A DNA stretch of 64,000 nucleotides. It comes from JALHSW01 sp963720675 (GTDB lineage: Bacteria > Actinomycetota > Acidimicrobiia > IMCC26256 > PALSA-555). Numbering within the stretch: position 1 is the first letter of the stretch; every line of letters starts with the position of its first letter. The notes below the pieces were generated by a model. It made no database searches. It saw only the letters and a list, made by a program, of their open reading frames with translations, and was not told where the DNA came from. The stretch spans positions 2,399,247 to 2,463,246 of the forward strand of contig CAVRGH010000010.1 in assembly GCA_963720675.1 (NCBI GenBank), written 5' to 3'. Made by a program: the position numbers and the translations under genes. Shown here in pieces: positions 62,413-64,000 of the stretch.

Positions 62413-64000
62413 TCAGCCGGTGAAGGTCGGGTTCAGCGCGATCGCCGGGACGACCTCGACGGCACCGATGTCACAACCACCCGCTTGCGGACGGGCGATG
62501 CCGCGCTGGTCGGTCGTGACGCCGGCAGCGGAACCGGTCTCGCAGGCCGCGGTGGGGATCGCGTCGATGAGTGGGCTGCCGGTGATGGGGAGCAGGGTCT
62601 GCGTCGGCCCACCGTTGTCGGCGAGCGCCGCGAGGAGGGGCACGAGGCCGGGGGCCTGGCGGTCCGTCGGCTGGCCGAACGCACACGAGGTGTCGTCGGC
62701 GAAGTTGTAACCCTCCGACGCCGAGACCGCGTTGCCCAGCTGGCAGTTGGTCCCACCACCCGCAGGCGACGAGATCACGCTGCCGAACGACACGAGTGTG
62801 CCCGAGGTGTCGAACGCGATGTTCGCCCCGTTCGGAGCCGAGTTCCCGACGATCGTGGCGTACACGACCGTGAGGTCGCCGGTCTCGACGACGACACCGC
62901 CGCCACGCTCGGTGCCGACGGCGTTCGAGGCGACGACGGTGTTCTGGGTGATCGTCGTGTCGACGATCGTCGTGCTCGTGCCGGCGCCGATCACGTGGAT
63001 GCCCGCGCCGCCGTAGTCGGCAGCGTTGTTGTTGAACGTGCTGCCCGCGACAGACGTCGTCGCGCCGTCACCGATGGTCAGCAGCGCGCCCCCGTTCGTG
63101 TCCTGGCCGAGTGCCTGGTTGCCACTGAACGTCGAGTCGGTGACGGTCACATCGCCGTCCACGATCCGGGCGCCTGCACCACCGCCCGGCGCGCGGTTGC
63201 CGGTGAACGCCGAGCTCGTGATGTCGAGGTTGTCGAAGGACAGGATCCCACCGCCGTTGTCGGCGTCGTTCGCGCTGAACGTGGAGCCGACGACCGTGGT
63301 CGGTCCGGCGAGGCGCACCCCGCCGCCTTCGGCCGAGGCATCGTTGTTGTCGAACGTCGAGCGCGTGATGGTGTTCGGGCCGACGCCGGCGACTCCGCCG
63401 CCCCCGAAGCTCGTGAGGCTGTGGTTGTCGCGGATGATCGAGTCGGTGATGTCGGTGGTGCTCTGGGTCGCGGCCGCGAACCCGCCACCACCCTGGGTCG
63501 TGGCGGTGTTGCCGCTGACCGTGGTGCCCGTGAGCACGAAGGGCTCGCCGGCGCGCACCTGGATGCCGCCACCGTTCTTCTCGGCCGTGTTCCCGGTGAC
63601 CTGTGAGGCGGTGATCGTGAGCGGACCGCCCGCCACGCCGCCGCCGTTGCCGCCGAGCCCGGTGACGGTGTTGCCGGTGACCACGACCCCGTTGAGGGTG
63701 AGCCCGGTGATCGAGTAGACGCCACCACCGTTGATGACCGTGTCCGAGCTCTGCGTCTTCGTACCGCCGCTGATCGTGACGTTCGTCAGCGTCAGCGCGC
63801 CGGCCGCGTTCCCGACGTTCTCGAGCACGCCGGAACCGGCGCAGGTCTGCGTGATGCTGAAGCCGTGCCCGTCGACGAGGAGCGCGACGCCGTCGGTGCG
63901 GACCGCCGCATCGTTCGTCGGCGCCCCGCAGGTGAGCGTGATGTCCGCGGTCAGATCGATCTGGGTCTGCGCTGCGTTCGCGAACTCGGTGCGGAACGTC
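62413..64000 (-). CDS. Right-handed beta-helix surface protein, choice-of-anchor Q type (5' end outside the window)
   Basis: Partial gene running off the right edge. At least 529 residues are visible. The protein is a series of Asn/Thr/Gly-rich repeats of about 20-25 residues, such as ITGLTLNGVVVTGNTVTGLGGNGGGVAG, ITRSTFDNNDASAEGGG and VVGSTFSANDADNGGGI. These are the parallel beta-helix pattern of polymorphic outer-membrane-type repeats. The C-terminus DQRGIARPQAGGCDIGAVEVVP matches the choice-of-anchor Q domain. The upstream portion (FANAAQTQIDLTADITLTCG, HGFSITQTCAGSGVLENVGN) stays in frame up to base 64000. No membrane anchor at the C-terminus is seen. Function could be adhesion or carbohydrate binding. 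Confidence 0.85.
   Translation of the reverse strand, partial: TFRTEFANAAQTQIDLTADITLTCGAPTNDAAVRTDGVALLVDGHGFSITQTCAGSGVLENVGNAAGALTLTNVTISGGTKTQSSDTVINGGGVYSITGLTLNGVVVTGNTVTGLGGNGGGVAGGPLTITASQVTGNTAEKNGGGIQVRAGEPFVLTGTTVSGNTATTQGGGGFAAATQSTTDITDSIIRDNHSLTSFGGGGVAGVGPNTITRSTFDNNDASAEGGGVRLAGPTTVVGSTFSANDADNGGGILSFDNLDITSSAFTGNRAPGGGAGARIVDGDVTVTDSTFSGNQALGQDTNGGALLTIGDGATTSVAGSTFNNNAADYGGAGIHVIGAGTSTTIVDTTITQNTVVASNAVGTERGGGVVVETGDLTVVYATIVGNSAPNGANIAFDTSGTLVSFGSVISSPAGGGTNCQLGNAVSASEGYNFADDTSCAFGQPTDRQAPGLVPLLAALADNGGPTQTLLPITGSPLIDAIPTAACETGSAAGVTTDQRGIARPQAGGCDIGAVEVVPAIALNPTFTG

Overview
The window is 64 kb of GC-rich chromosomal DNA from an actinobacterium. It carries the conserved neighbourhood of the replication origin: dnaA, dnaN, recF, dciA, gyrB and gyrA on one side; rpmH, rnpA, yidD, yidC, jag, rsmG, parA and parB on the other. 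Actinobacterial markers are the DUF3566 gene after gyrA, crgA, the fhaA-fhaB-pstP-rodA-pbpA-pknB operon, the cwlM-trxA-trxB-sigM-murJ block, and DnaA boxes of the form TTGTCCACA. The absence of whiB-type genes and the overall look suggest a deep-branching class such as Acidimicrobiia, but that placement is inference. No phage, insertion sequence, rRNA operon or CRISPR array was seen.

Layout. 1-2.3 kb: tRNA-Ser, serS and pheA (minus strand). 2.4-5.5 kb: a DUF2203 gene, polyphosphate glucokinase, and an ABC ATPase/permease pair. 5.7-9.9 kb: a plus-strand run of gnd, zwf, a ROK sugar kinase, ridA and msrB. 9.8-12.9 kb: a wall-anchored-type surface protein divergent from an FAD oxidoreductase. 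12.9-21.5 kb: tRNA-Leu, then fhaA, fhaB, pstP, rodA, pbpA, pknB, mutY, trpG (minus) and crgA, a cell growth and division signalling cluster. 21.5-27.1 kb: GT61 glycosyltransferase, thiolase, thioesterase, PAP2 enzyme and another exported protein. 27.1-30.1 kb: tRNA-Ala, a REC-PAS-PAS-LuxR regulator, a dehydrogenase-like gene and tRNA-Ile. 30.1-46 kb: the origin region with gyrA, gyrB, dciA, recF, dnaN, dnaA, oriC, rpmH, rnpA, yidD, yidC, jag, rsmG, three parS sites, parA and parB. 46-56.4 kb: a cwlM-like gene, trxA, trxB, sigM with a membrane partner, a receptor kinase, degV, murJ and a DUF6049 gene. 56.4-62.4 kb: GNAT, histone-deacetylase-like hydrolase, a degenerate PilT-like gene, SPFH/NfeD and pcnA. 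62.4-64 kb: a beta-helix surface protein cut by the window edge.

How the genes work together. One theme is chromosome replication and segregation (DnaA, DnaN, RecF, DciA, gyrase, ParA/ParB/parS, RsmG). A second is envelope growth under Ser/Thr phosphorylation: PknB with extracellular PASTA domains, PstP, FHA proteins, RodA/PBP, a CwlM-like regulator, MurJ, and a separate receptor kinase with the same layout as the C-terminal half of mycobacterial MviN. A third is glucose entry to the oxidative pentose phosphate pathway (polyphosphate glucokinase, ROK kinase, Zwf, Gnd).

Quality note. At least six genes (ABC ATPase, surface protein, FAD oxidoreductase, parB, cwlM-like, pilT-like), and probably the DUF6049 gene, contain one-nucleotide indels in otherwise conserved coding sequence. 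Some of these are near-essential, so the indels look like residual sequencing errors rather than real decay. These genes are given as whole loci with the break described.
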